In this document: one piece after another, positions 28,161-36,420 of the stretch
How the letters are laid out: the number at the start of each line of letters is the position of its first letter
Numbering within the stretch: position 1 is the stretch's first letter
Assembly: GCA_902765005.1 (NCBI GenBank)
Contig: CACWYB010000011.1
Location: 1-64,000, forward strand
DNA from: an uncultured Eubacteriales bacterium
GTDB taxonomy: Bacteria > Bacillota > Clostridia > Christensenellales > CAG-138
Length of the DNA stretch: 64,000 nt
Reading direction: 5' to 3'
The notes under the pieces: generated by a model
Databases searched by the model: none
Told to the model about the DNA's origin: nothing
The model's input: the letters and a program-made list of their open reading frames with translations, nothing else
Program-made: the position numbers and the translations under genes

Positions 28161-29605
28161 CGCCCCGGCAGCAACAGGATATGGGCCTGCCCTTTGTGCT
28201 GGACCGGCTTTTGCCCCTGTCCCCTCTGGGACGGGAGCTTAAGCGCGCCCTGCGGCCCTATGGGCGGGCGGAGAAGGAAGCGCTCCTTCGGGAGCTGAAC
28301 AATTTGGATCGGGCCCTGAGCCTGCAGGGGGAGCCGGCCCTTGACCGCTTTTTGCAGGGCCTTATGCAGCTCAGGGACATCCGGGGCACCCTGTCCCGCC
28401 TGGGGGCGCGGCCCCTGGACGCCGTGGAGCTCTTTGAGCTCAAGCGGTATCTGCTGCTGCTTCGATCCCTGGCGGCGGATTTTGAGCGCCTGCAGGCGAA
28501 GGCCGGCTTCGAAGGCCTTGCCCTGCGGGACGCACCAGAGGCCCTGGCTATCCTGGACCCGGAGGGCTCGGGGAACCCGGCCTTCTCCCTCCGGTCCGAC
28601 TGGTCGGAGGACCTGGCCGCCGTGCGCGGGGAGAAGGGGGCCCTGGAGCGGGAGATCGCCCGGGCGGCGGGGGAAGCCAAAGACGCGCTCCTGGCCCAAC
28701 GGACGCAGCTTGTGGCCCGGGAAGCGGCGGCGGAGGCAGCCCTCTGCGCCCGGCTTTGTGATAGGCTTTCCCCCTATGCCCCGGCCCTGCGGGAGAGCAT
28801 GGACGCCTTGGGGCGCCTGGATTTGCTGCTGGCGAAGGCGGCCCTTGCCCGGGAGCTGGGGGGCGTGAAGCCTAAGATCACGGACCGGGCGCTGTCCTTT
28901 ACGGACATGATCCACCCGGCCATAGATCACCGGCTCAAAACCCAGGGGGAGGCCTTCACCCCCCTGTCCATCGCCCTGTCCCCCGGCGCCGCCGTGCTCA
29001 TGGGGGCCAACATGGGGGGCAAGAGCGTGTGCCTCAAGACCCTGGCCCTCAACGTGTATCTCACCCATTGCGGCCTTTTTCCCCTGGCAAAGGAGGCCCA
29101 GGTCCCCTTCTTCGACGGCCTGTGCCTGGTTCGGGGAGAGGGGGAGGACGGCCAGGAGGGCCTTTCCTCCTTCGGCGGGGAGCTCATGGCGGCCCACGAG
29201 GCGGCCCTGGCGGTGCAGAAGGGCTTTTGCCTGGTCCTCTTCGACGAGTTCGCCCGGGGCACCAACCCCACCGAAGCCGTGAAGTTTCAGCAGGGGGCCC
29301 TGGCGTATTTCGACCGTTCCGGCGCCGTCTGCCTCTTCGTCACCCACTATGAGGCCGTGGCAGGCAAGGCCCGTCGCCGCTTCCTCACCCGGGGCATCCA
29401 GGGGCTGGACCTGGCGGAAGGCCGCCGCATGATCGAGGCTGGGGCGGATAAGCTGTCCGTTCTGCGCCGGTTCATGGACTATGGCATCGAGGAGGTCTCG
29501 GCCAGCGCCGTGCCCCAGCGGGCCCTGGCCGTGGCGGAGCTCATGGGGGTGGAGGCGGGGCTGCTCTCCTCCATCCGCCGGGAATATATAACCGGTGAAG
29601 ATTGA
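28151..29605 (+). CDS. kamC: Lysine 5,6-aminomutase reactivase ATPase KamC (MutS-like)
   Basis: A 484-residue protein with a MutS-type ABC ATPase domain in its C-terminal half: Walker A GANMGGKS (residues 285-292), Walker B LVLFDE (361-366) followed by FARGTNP, and a His switch in FVTHYEA. The MutS mismatch-binding domains are absent; the N-terminal half is helical. MutS-like proteins in aminomutase loci are assigned as the ATPase of the reactivating complex. I chose ATG 28151 because GGGAGG (28138-28143) lies 7 bases upstream; it overlaps the kamB end. Its stop codon overlaps the -35 box of the promoter for the lysine operon. Confidence 0.8.
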   Translation: MQLTPRQQQDMGLPFVLDRLLPLSPLGRELKRALRPYGRAEKEALLRELNNLDRALSLQGEPALDRFLQGLMQLRDIRGTLSRLGARPLDAVELFELKRYLLLLRSLAADFERLQAKAGFEGLALRDAPEALAILDPEGSGNPAFSLRSDWSEDLAAVRGEKGALEREIARAAGEAKDALLAQRTQLVAREAAAEAALCARLCDRLSPYAPALRESMDALGRLDLLLAKAALARELGGVKPKITDRALSFTDMIHPAIDHRLKTQGEAFTPLSIALSPGAAVLMGANMGGKSVCLKTLALNVYLTHCGLFPLAKEAQVPFFDGLCLVRGEGEDGQEGLSSFGGELMAAHEAALAVQKGFCLVLFDEFARGTNPTEAVKFQQGALAYFDRSGAVCLFVTHYEAVAGKARRRFLTRGIQGLDLAEGRRMIEAGADKLSVLRRFMDYGIEEVSASAVPQRALAVAELMGVEAGLLSSIRREYITGED

Positions 29606-29630
29606 CGGGCAGCACCTTTTCTGATACAAT
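29602..29630 (+). promoter_or_regulatory. Promoter of the lysine-fermentation operon
   Basis: TTGACG (29602-29607), 17-base spacer, TACAAT (29625-29630). The -35 box overlaps the kamC stop codon. Transcription should begin near 29637, a few bases before the riboswitch aptamer. Confidence 0.75.
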
Positions 29631-29640
29631 AACAACAACA

Positions 29641-29823
29641 GAATATGGTGGATAGAGGCGCGGCGCGCATGGTACCCGGAGGCAGGAACGGGCGAACAGG
29701 GTTCCCCGGGGAAGGGGCGCAGCCGCCGAAAGGGTGGGATCTGCGCCGGGTCCCGCTTCTTGGGGGTCGGGTGCACACAGCTCGGCCACTGTCGTCTGAA
29801 TAGAGATGATGCGCTATCGATTC
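29641..29823 (+). promoter_or_regulatory. Lysine riboswitch (L box) aptamer
   Basis: The conserved core elements of the lysine riboswitch are present in order: GATAGAGGCGC (29651-29661), GGGGAAGGGGCGCAGC, GCCGCCGAAAGGG (29722-29734), GGGGTCGGGTG and a final CACTGTC region, then a P5 hairpin (TCGTCT at 29792-29797 with AGATGA at 29804-29809). P1 forms from GATAG (29651-29655) with CTATC (29814-29818), the same closing bases as in B. subtilis lysC as I recall that sequence. The 3' strand of P1 is also the 5' strand of the terminator that follows, so ligand binding should block termination. It precedes lysine-degrading genes, which fits activation by lysine. Confidence 0.85.
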
Positions 29824-29850
29824 GGCTCCCGCCGCGTCGATAGCCTTTTT
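29813..29850 (+). terminator. Riboswitch-controlled terminator
   Basis: GCTATCGA (29813-29820) pairs with TCGATAGC (29837-29844) and is followed by CTTTTTG. Its 5' arm shares CTATC with helix P1 of the lysine aptamer, so the two structures exclude each other. Confidence 0.85.
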
Positions 29851-29928
29851 GTTTGGACGGAGCGCTATGGAAACATCTGTTTTTTCCATGGCGCTTACTT
29901 ATTTTCAAATGTATAAGGAGGAAAGGGT

Positions 29929-30312
29929 ATGCAAGTGACCATTCGGGTGCGCATGAGCGCCCACGACGCCCACTATGGCGGAAACCTGGTGGATGGAGCC
30001 AAGATGCTGGAGCTGTTCGGAGATGTCGCCACGGAACTGCTCATCCGGCGGGATGGGGACGAGGGCCTGTTCTGCGCCTATGACATGGTGGAGTTCAAGG
30101 CGCCGGTCTATGCCGGGGATTTCATCGAGGCCACCGGCGAGATCGTCTCCGAGGGCAACACCTCCCGAAAGATGAAGTTCGAGGCCCGTAAGGTGATCAC
30201 CGCCCGGCCCGATATCAACGATTCCGCGGCGGAGGTCCTTGCCGAGCCCATCCTGGTCTGTCGGGCCAGCGGCACCTGCGTCACCCCCAAGGACAAGCAA
30301 AGGAACAACTAA
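29929..30312 (+). CDS. kal: 3-aminobutyryl-CoA ammonia-lyase
   Basis: A 127-residue single hot-dog-fold protein. It removes ammonia from L-3-aminobutyryl-CoA to give crotonyl-CoA, the last lysine-specific step before butyrate formation. Characteristic blocks are [20 protein letters not shown] near the start (as in acyl-CoA thioesterase relatives) and [20 protein letters not shown] in the middle. The length matches known Kal proteins. The start has AAGGAGGAAAGGG upstream and is the first gene behind the lysine riboswitch; kce follows after one base. Confidence 0.92.
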   Translation: MQVTIRVRMSAHDAHYGGNLVDGAKMLELFGDVATELLIRRDGDEGLFCAYDMVEFKAPVYAGDFIEATGEIVSEGNTSRKMKFEARKVITARPDINDSAAEVLAEPILVCRASGTCVTPKDKQRNN

Positions 30313-30313
30313 G

Positions 30314-31156
30314 ATGGAAAAGCTTATCATCACCGCCGCCATCTGCGGCGCCGAGGTCACCAAGGCGCAAAATCCCGCTGTCCCCTACACCGTGGAGGAG
30401 ATGGTCCGGGAAGCCCGCTCGGCTTACGACGCCGGGGCCGCCATCATCCATGTCCACGTCCGCTGGGACGACGGCACCCCCACCCAGGATAGGGAGCGGT
30501 TTCGGGTGGTCATGGACGCCATCCGCCGGGAGCTGCCCGATGTGATCATGATCCCCTCCACCGGCGGCGCCACGGGCATGAAGCCGGAGGAGCGGCTCCA
30601 GCCCACGGAGCTCTTCCCCGAGATGGCCACGTTGGACTGCGGCACCTGCAACTTCGGCGACGAGATCTTCGACAACACCATGCCCACCATGCGGGCCTTC
30701 GGCCAGCGCATGATCGAAAACCAGATCAAGCCCGAGTATGAGTGCTTCGAGATGGGCCATCTGGACACCATTTTGACCATGGCCCGCAAGGGTCAGGTCC
30801 CCGGCGCCCCCATGCAGTTCAACTTCGTGCTGGGCGTGCCCGGCTGCGCCCCAGCCACGGTGCAGAATCTGGTGTGGCTCAGCAGCGCCATCCCCGCCGG
30901 CTCCACCTGGACCGCCACCGGCGTGGGCCGCAGCGCCTTCACCCTGGCCGCTCCCGCCATCGTCATGGGCGGCAACGTCCGGGTGGGCTTTGAGGACAAC
31001 CTCTACCTCTCCCGGGGCGTGAAGGCCCGCAGCAACGGGGAGCTGGTGGAGAAGGTGGTGCGCCTTAGCCGGGAGCTGGGGCGGGAGATCGCCTCCCCTG
31101 CGGAAGCACGGGCCATCCTGGGCCTCACCGGCGGTCCCAACTGCCCCATTCGCTGA
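30314..31156 (+). CDS. kce: 3-keto-5-aminohexanoate cleavage enzyme
   Basis: A 280-residue zinc-dependent TIM-barrel enzyme of the BKACE family. It converts 5-amino-3-oxohexanoate and acetyl-CoA into 3-aminobutyryl-CoA and acetoacetate. The zinc-binding pair His46 and His48 is visible in IIHVHVRWDDG, at the residue numbers known from the characterised enzyme, and the conserved EMATLDCGTCNFGD and CFEMGHLDT blocks are present. The start ATG 30314 follows the kal stop by one base, with AAAGGA before it. A gap of 49 bases and a fresh GGAGG site separate it from kdd. Confidence 0.95.
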   Translation: MEKLIITAAICGAEVTKAQNPAVPYTVEEMVREARSAYDAGAAIIHVHVRWDDGTPTQDRERFRVVMDAIRRELPDVIMIPSTGGATGMKPEERLQPTELFPEMATLDCGTCNFGDEIFDNTMPTMRAFGQRMIENQIKPEYECFEMGHLDTILTMARKGQVPGAPMQFNFVLGVPGCAPATVQNLVWLSSAIPAGSTWTATGVGRSAFTLAAPAIVMGGNVRVGFEDNLYLSRGVKARSNGELVEKVVRLSRELGREIASPAEARAILGLTGGPNCPIR

Positions 31157-31205
31157 ATATATACCGCATAAACGAATTTTAATAAATTATTGGAGGATTT
31201 ATTTT

Positions 31206-32199
31206 ATGGCACTCAAAGGCAACAAGTACGGCACTCATCGCGTCATCGAGCCCAAGGGCGTGCTCACCCAGGCGGCCTACAAGATCGACAACGACATGGA
31301 CAAGCTCTATTCCAACGAGATCATCTGCGACGTCCAGTCGCTAAACATCGACTCCGCTTCCTTCACCCAGATCGAAGAGGCCTGCGGCGGCGACGAGAAG
31401 AAGATCGGCGAGATGATCATGGGCATCGTGGCCGAGCGGGGCAAGCAGCAGAACCCGGTCACCGGCTCCGGCGGCATGTTCATCGGCACCGTGGCCTATC
31501 GCCTCCCTGGTGTCCCTGTCCCTGACGCCGCTGCGCATCGACAAGATCCTGGCCGTCCACAAGGACATCGACCGGGTGGATATCGTAGGCAAGGCCGTGC
31601 TCTTCGAAAGCGGCATCTATGCTAAGCTCCCCTCCGACATGAGCGAAGCTTTGGCCCTCGCTGCCCTCGACGTGGCCGGCGCCCCCGCCCAGGCCCGCAA
31701 GCTCCCCAAGGAGGGGGATTCCGTCCTCATCCTGGGGGCCAACGGCAAGAGCGCCGTCCTCTGCGGCTATGAGGCCATGAAGAAGGTGGGCCCCACGGGC
31801 AACGTGGTGGGCCTGGTCCGCAACCCCAAGCAGGTCCCCGCCCTCATGGAGCTGGGGGTGTATCACAAGATCATCGTGGCCTCGGCCACAGAGCCTGTGG
31901 CGGTGCTGGAGGCGGCCCTGGCGGCCAACGGCGGCAAGGAATATGACATCTCCATCTGCTGCGTGAACCAACCCAACTGCGAGATGAGCGCCATCCTGCC
32001 CGTCCGTGACGATGGTTTGGTGTACTTCTTCTCCATGGCCACCAGCTTCACCAAGGCGGCCCTGGGCGCCGAGGGCATCGGCAAGGACGTGAACATGATC
32101 ATCGGCAACGGCTACACCAAGGATCACGCCGACATCACTCTGAACGTACTCCGCGAAAACCCCAAAATCAGAGCTTTGTTCGACGAAAAGTACGTGTAA
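31206..32199 (+). pseudogene. kdd: L-erythro-3,5-diaminohexanoate dehydrogenase, frameshifted as sequenced
   Basis: The enzyme oxidatively deaminates 3,5-diaminohexanoate to 5-amino-3-oxohexanoate with NAD+. The first 96 codons (YGTHRVIEPKGVLTQAAYKI ... GSGGMFIGTV) and the part from 31498 on (IASLVSLSLTPLRIDKIL ... VYFFSMATSFTKAALGAEG, GNGYTKDHAD) clearly belong to one Kdd protein but lie in different frames. About 20 residues expected between them are missing, so the break at 31494-31498 is a short deletion. As written, neither piece could work. Both flanks are well conserved and the rest of the operon is intact, which favours an assembly error. GGAGG (31191-31195) precedes ATG 31206. Confidence 0.85.
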
Positions 32200-32223
32200 T
32201 CATTTGACGGAAGGAGCCTGGTC

Positions 32224-33483
32224 ATGCATTTTGAGAATTACGCTCGGAAGAACGGGCTGTTCCGGGATGTACCGGATGAGCTTTGGAATGACTGGCATTG
32301 GCAGGTAAAGAACCGGGTGGAGACCCTGGAGGACCTGAAGCAATACCTGACTCTGACCGAGGAAGAGGAGGAGGGGGTCCGCAAGACCCTGGGCCGGCTG
32401 CGCATGGCCATCACCCCCTACTACCTGTCCCTCATCGACCTTGACGACCCCTTCGACCCCATTCGCCGCCAGGCGGTGCCGACGGCCCATGAGCTGGAGG
32501 CGGCCCCCTATGAGGCGGCGGATCCCCTCCACGAGGACACGGATTCCCCGGTGAAGGGCCTGACCCACCGGTATCCGGACAGGGTTCTGTTCCTGGTGAC
32601 GGACCAGTGCTCCATGTACTGCCGCCACTGCACCCGCCGGCGCTTTGCCGGGCAGACGGACTGCGCCGTGCCCATGGAGCAGATCAAAAAGTGCATCGAG
32701 TACATCCGCACCCATGAGGAGGTGCGGGACGTGCTCCTCTCCGGCGGCGACGCCCTCATGCTGGGGGACGGGCTGCTGGAACAGATCATCGCCGAGCTCA
32801 GGGCCATCGAGCATGTGGAGATCATCCGCATCGGCTCCCGGACCCCGGTGGTGTGCCCCCAGCGGATCACCCCCGAGCTCTGCAGCATGCTCAAAAAGTA
32901 TCACCCCATCTGGCTCAACACCCACTTCAACCATCCCAGCGAGATCACCCCGGAGGCGGCGGCGGCCTGCGCGCGCCTTGCCGACGCGGGCATCCCCCTG
33001 GGGAACCAGACGGTGCTGCTGGCGGGCGTGAACGACTGCGTCCACGTGATGAAGAAGCTGGTGAACGAGCTGGCGTACATCCGGGTCCGGCCCTACTACA
33101 TCTACGCCTGCGACCCCTCTTTGGGCCTGTCCCACTTCCGCACCCCGGTATCCAAGGGCATCGAGATCATGGAGGGCCTGCGGGGCCACACCAGCGGCCT
33201 GTGCGTGCCCACCTTCGTGGTGGACGCCCCGGGCGGCGGCGGCAAGACCCCGGTCATGCCCACCTACCTCATCTCCCAGACGCCCCGCAAGATCGTTTTG
33301 CGGAACTTCGAGGGCGTCATCACCACCTACACCGAGCCGGAGCACTATGAACCCACCTGCCACTGCCCCGTGTGCACGGGCAAGCGGAAGGTCAACAAGG
33401 TGGGCGTGGCCGGCCTGGAGCAGGGCATCGAACAGAAGTACATGGAACCCAAGGGACTCCTTAGAGGAGAAAGAGCGAAATAA
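32224..33483 (+). CDS. kamA: L-lysine 2,3-aminomutase
   Basis: A 419-residue radical-SAM enzyme that moves the alpha-amino group of lysine to C3, giving beta-lysine, with PLP and a [4Fe-4S] cluster. The cluster cysteines are Cys129, Cys133 and Cys136 ([10 protein letters not shown]). The PLP lysine lies in APGGGGKTP (Lys342, equivalent to Lys337 of the clostridial enzyme). A C-terminal zinc site shows as [11 protein letters not shown]. An AAGGAG site precedes ATG 32224. It is followed by kamD after no gap (its TAA ends at 33483), indicating cotranscription. Confidence 0.96.
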   Translation: MHFENYARKNGLFRDVPDELWNDWHWQVKNRVETLEDLKQYLTLTEEEEEGVRKTLGRLRMAITPYYLSLIDLDDPFDPIRRQAVPTAHELEAAPYEAADPLHEDTDSPVKGLTHRYPDRVLFLVTDQCSMYCRHCTRRRFAGQTDCAVPMEQIKKCIEYIRTHEEVRDVLLSGGDALMLGDGLLEQIIAELRAIEHVEIIRIGSRTPVVCPQRITPELCSMLKKYHPIWLNTHFNHPSEITPEAAAACARLADAGIPLGNQTVLLAGVNDCVHVMKKLVNELAYIRVRPYYIYACDPSLGLSHFRTPVSKGIEIMEGLRGHTSGLCVPTFVVDAPGGGGKTPVMPTYLISQTPRKIVLRNFEGVITTYTEPEHYEPTCHCPVCTGKRKVNKVGVAGLEQGIEQKYMEPKGLLRGERAK

Positions 33484-35040
33484 ATGGCATCGAAGCTGAA
33501 TCTGGATCAACGCAAGGTGGATCGGGCCCGGTCGGCCGCCCGCAAGGTGGCCCTGGACACCCAATCCTTCATCGACCGGCACACCACGGTCACCGTGGAG
33601 CGGGCGGTGTGCCGGCTGCTGCTCATCGACGGGGTGAACGAGGTGGGGGTGCCCCTGCCCAACGTGGTGGTGGACCACCTCCTGGAAAAGGGTCTGCTGC
33701 TCTACGGCGCGGCCTACGCCCTGGGCAACGCCATGGCGGAAACGGGCCTGACGCCCCAGCAGATCGCCGAGGCGGTGGACAAAGGCCAGCTGGATCTATC
33801 TCAGGTCGCGCCGCACAGCGACGCAGAGATCCGCGCCGCCATCGAGCCTGCCGCCCAGGCGAGCGTGGAGCGCATCCGGAGCAATGTGGCAAAGCGGAAT
33901 GCCTTCCTGTCCGAATACGGCGACAAGGAGGGCCCCTACCTCTATGTCATCGTGGCCACGGGCAACATCTATGAGGACATCGTCCAGGCCAAGGCCGCGG
34001 CCAGGCAGGGGGCGGACGTGATCGCGGTCATCCGGACCACGGGGCAGAGCCTCCTGGACTACGTGCCCTACGGGGCCACCACCGAGGGCTTCGGCGGCAC
34101 CTACGCCACCCAGGAGAACTTCCGCCTGATGCGGGCGGCCCTCGACGAGGTGGGGGAGAAGGAGCACCGGTACATCCGCCTGTGCAACTACTGCTCGGGC
34201 CTGTGCATGCCGGAGATCGCCGCCATGGGCGCGCTTGAACGGCTGGACGTGATGCTCAACGACGCCCTCTACGGCATCCTCTTTCGGGACATCAACATGC
34301 AGCGTACGCTGATCGACCAGAGCTTCTCCCGCCGGATCAACGCCTTTGCCGGCGTCATCATCAACACGGGAGAGGACAACTACCTGACCACGGCGGACGC
34401 GGTGGAGGAGGCCCACACGGTTCTGGCCAGCCAGTTCCTCAACGAGCAGTTTGCCCTGTGCGCCGGGCTTCCCGAGGAGCAGCAGGGCCTTGGCCACGCC
34501 TTTGAGATCGACCCGGCCCGGGAGAACGGATTCCTATATGAACTGGCCCAGGCCCAGATGGCCCGGGAGATCTTCCCCAAGGCGCCCCTTAAATACATGC
34601 CCCCCACCAAGTTCATGACCGGCAATATCTTCCGGGGCCACGTGCAGGACGCCCTCTTCAACATGGTCACCATCCTGACCGGCCAGAAGATCCACCTGCT
34701 GGGCATGATGACCGAGGCTATCCACACCCCCTTCATGTCCGACCGGGCCCTGTCCATTGAGAATGCCCGCTATGTGTTCAACACCATGAAGGATTTGGGG
34801 GAGGAGATGACCTTCAAGCCCGACGGCATCATGGCTCACCGGGCAGACGAGGTGCTCACCAAGGCGGCGGACCTGCTGGAGAAAATCGAGCGCGACGGCC
34901 TCTTTGCCACATTGGAGCGGGGCACCTTCGCCGACATCAAGCGCATGCGGGACGGCGGCAAGGGCCTCGGCGGCGTGGTGCTCCGGGCGGAAGGCTACTA
35001 TAATCCTTTCCTGACTCTTCTTTCAGGAGGTGCCAAATGA
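33484..35040 (+). CDS. kamD: Beta-lysine 5,6-aminomutase alpha subunit
   Basis: A 518-residue catalytic subunit of the adenosylcobalamin- and PLP-dependent enzyme that turns beta-lysine into 3,5-diaminohexanoate. It is a TIM-barrel protein: the blocks IRTTGQSLLDYVPYGATTEG and YCSGLCMPEIAAMGALERLD, and later PTKFMTGNIFRGHVQDALFN, are conserved in KamD proteins. The length equals that of the known subunit (about 516-520). ATG 33484 follows the kamA stop directly, using AGAGGAGAAAG at the end of kamA as ribosome binding site. Its stop overlaps the kamE start by four bases, fitting equal synthesis of the two subunits. Confidence 0.96.
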   Translation: MASKLNLDQRKVDRARSAARKVALDTQSFIDRHTTVTVERAVCRLLLIDGVNEVGVPLPNVVVDHLLEKGLLLYGAAYALGNAMAETGLTPQQIAEAVDKGQLDLSQVAPHSDAEIRAAIEPAAQASVERIRSNVAKRNAFLSEYGDKEGPYLYVIVATGNIYEDIVQAKAAARQGADVIAVIRTTGQSLLDYVPYGATTEGFGGTYATQENFRLMRAALDEVGEKEHRYIRLCNYCSGLCMPEIAAMGALERLDVMLNDALYGILFRDINMQRTLIDQSFSRRINAFAGVIINTGEDNYLTTADAVEEAHTVLASQFLNEQFALCAGLPEEQQGLGHAFEIDPARENGFLYELAQAQMAREIFPKAPLKYMPPTKFMTGNIFRGHVQDALFNMVTILTGQKIHLLGMMTEAIHTPFMSDRALSIENARYVFNTMKDLGEEMTFKPDGIMAHRADEVLTKAADLLEKIERDGLFATLERGTFADIKRMRDGGKGLGGVVLRAEGYYNPFLTLLSGGAK

Positions 35041-35828
35041 GCGGCGGACTCTATGATATGAGCGTGAAGAGCTTTGACCGGACGCTGGATCTCACCCGGA
35101 TCAAGGCCTATGGCGACACCATGAACGACGGCAAGGTCCAGGTGAGCTTCACCCTGCCCGTGAAGGACGACGAGCGGGGCATGGAAGCCGCCCGGCAGAT
35201 GGCCCGGAAGATGGGCCTGGAGGAGCCCAACGTGGCCGGCGCGGTGAAGCTGGACGAGACCTTCACCTTTTACGTGGTCTACGGCTCCTGTGTCCACACG
35301 GTGGACTATGAGCACATCGAGGTGAAGACCGTGGAGAGCAGCGTCATGTCCATGGAGGAGGTGAACGACTACATCCGCAGTCACTTCGGCCGCAAGCTCG
35401 TCTTTGTGGGGGCCTCCACCGGTACGGACGCCCACACCGTGGGCATCGACGCCATCATGAACCGAAAGGGCTTTGCCGGCCACTACGGCCTGGAGCGCTA
35501 TGAGATGATCGAGGCCTACAACCTGGGGGCCCAGGTGGAGAACGAAGTTTTCGTGAAGAAGGCCGTGGAGCTGAACGCGGACGTGCTGCTGGTGTCCCAG
35601 ACCGTGACCCAAAAGGATGTGCACATCCAGAACATGACGGAGCTCATCGAGCTGCTGGAAGCGGAGGGGCTCCGGTCCCGGTTCGTGGTCATCTGCGGCG
35701 GCGCCCGGATCACCCATGAGCTGGCCAAGGAGCTGGGCTTCGACGCGGGCTTCGGGCCCAGGAAGTTTGCCGAGGACGTGGCGTCCTTCGCCGTGGAGGA
35801 GATGACCCGGCGAGGGCTGGACCGATAA
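35037..35828 (+). CDS. kamE: Beta-lysine 5,6-aminomutase beta subunit
   Basis: A 263-residue cobalamin-binding subunit. The DxHxxG motif for base-off cobalamin is DAHTVG with His133, and Lys144 (MNRKGFAG) falls at the number of the PLP-binding lysine of the C. sticklandii enzyme. The Rossmann-like B12 domain ends with RFVVICGGARITHELAKELG. The ATGA overlap (35037-35040) with kamD indicates coupled translation. Because this enzyme inactivates itself, the kamBC genes 7 kb upstream are likely partners. No B12 uptake gene other than the unassigned ECF S-component at 36421 is nearby. Confidence 0.96.
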   Translation: MSGGLYDMSVKSFDRTLDLTRIKAYGDTMNDGKVQVSFTLPVKDDERGMEAARQMARKMGLEEPNVAGAVKLDETFTFYVVYGSCVHTVDYEHIEVKTVESSVMSMEEVNDYIRSHFGRKLVFVGASTGTDAHTVGIDAIMNRKGFAGHYGLERYEMIEAYNLGAQVENEVFVKKAVELNADVLLVSQTVTQKDVHIQNMTELIELLEAEGLRSRFVVICGGARITHELAKELGFDAGFGPRKFAEDVASFAVEEMTRRGLDR

Positions 35829-35847
35829 AAACCACAGGGAGAATCAC

Positions 35848-36264
35848 ATGGAAATCCTCATCATCGACGGCCAGGGCGGCAATTTGGGCCGGCAGCTGGT
35901 CAAACGGCTGAAGGAAGCGGCGCCCCAGGCGGACGTGACGGCGGTGGGCACCAACTCCACTGCCACGGAGAACATGCTCAAGGGCGGCGCGGACCGGGCG
36001 GCCACCGGGGAAAACGCGGTGATCGTCAACGCCCGCCGGGCGAAGATCATCGCCGGCCCCCTGGGCATCGTCATGGCGGACGCCCTGCTGGGGGAGGTAA
36101 CGCCCGCTATGGCCGCGGCCGTGGGAAGCAGCGACGCCGTGCGGGTGCTGATCCCCATGAACCGGTGCGACACCCTGGTGGCCGGGGTGGGGGAGAAGGC
36201 CATGGGCGAGCTTCTTGAGGATGGGGTGAAAAAGATCCTCTCCTGCCTCTCCCAAAAGGATTGA
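35848..36264 (+). CDS. DUF3842 protein
   Basis: A 138-residue protein with a Rossmann-like start (MEILIIDGQGGNLGRQLVKR) and the conserved middle VNARRAKIIAGPLGIVMADA, typical of DUF3842. No enzymatic motif beyond the possible nucleotide-binding GQGG loop is seen. It follows kamE by 19 bases with GGGAGAA before the ATG and seems to be the last gene of the lysine operon. The family is also found outside lysine clusters, so its role here is unknown; a cofactor-binding or regulatory task is only a guess. The promoter for the next gene begins inside its stop region. Confidence 0.8.
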   Translation: MEILIIDGQGGNLGRQLVKRLKEAAPQADVTAVGTNSTATENMLKGGADRAATGENAVIVNARRAKIIAGPLGIVMADALLGEVTPAMAAAVGSSDAVRVLIPMNRCDTLVAGVGEKAMGELLEDGVKKILSCLSQKD

Positions 36265-36290
36265 CAGGGCCGGATCGGATTTGATATACT
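36261..36290 (+). promoter_or_regulatory. Sigma-A promoter for the ECF S-component leader
   Basis: TTGACA (36261-36266), 18-base spacer, TATACT (36285-36290). The -35 box overlaps the stop codon of the DUF3842 gene. Transcription should begin near 36297, leaving a leader of about 125 bases. Confidence 0.8.
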
Positions 36291-36296
36291 ATCCCG

Positions 36297-36400
36297 GTCG
36301 ACAGGAAGCCGGCGCCGGGCGGCAAGCCCCTACTCCATTTAATTTTGCAACGGATGCTATGAAGGCATCGCTCTTCGTGAACGAAGGGCGGTGCTTTTTG
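36297..36400 (+). promoter_or_regulatory. Structured leader with terminator: candidate riboswitch of unknown ligand
   Basis: A terminator lies inside the leader: arms 36365-36378 and 36382-36394 or so form a stem of about 14 pairs (with two or three G-U) closed by a GA-containing loop and followed by TTTTT (36395-36399). An upstream GATGC (36353-36357) can pair with GCATC (36365-36369), which is the base of the terminator stem, giving an alternative antiterminator. Some 55 bases before it (GC-rich, with a possible GGGC/GCCC hairpin) could be an aptamer. I could not match it to lysine, cobalamin, TPP, FMN, THF or preQ1 consensus features. Confidence 0.6.
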
Positions 36401-36420
36401 CGTCAGGAAAGGAAACCAAA

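Noticed and set aside
31490..31510. Programmed frameshifting as the explanation for the kdd break
   Set aside because: No slippery heptamer or stimulatory hairpin is visible, and about 20 conserved residues are missing at the junction, which frameshifting would not cause.
36297..36352. Cobalamin riboswitch reading of the ECF leader (AGGAAGCC-like stretch)
   Set aside because: The conserved GCCACTG and the rest of the B12 box are missing and the region is too short.
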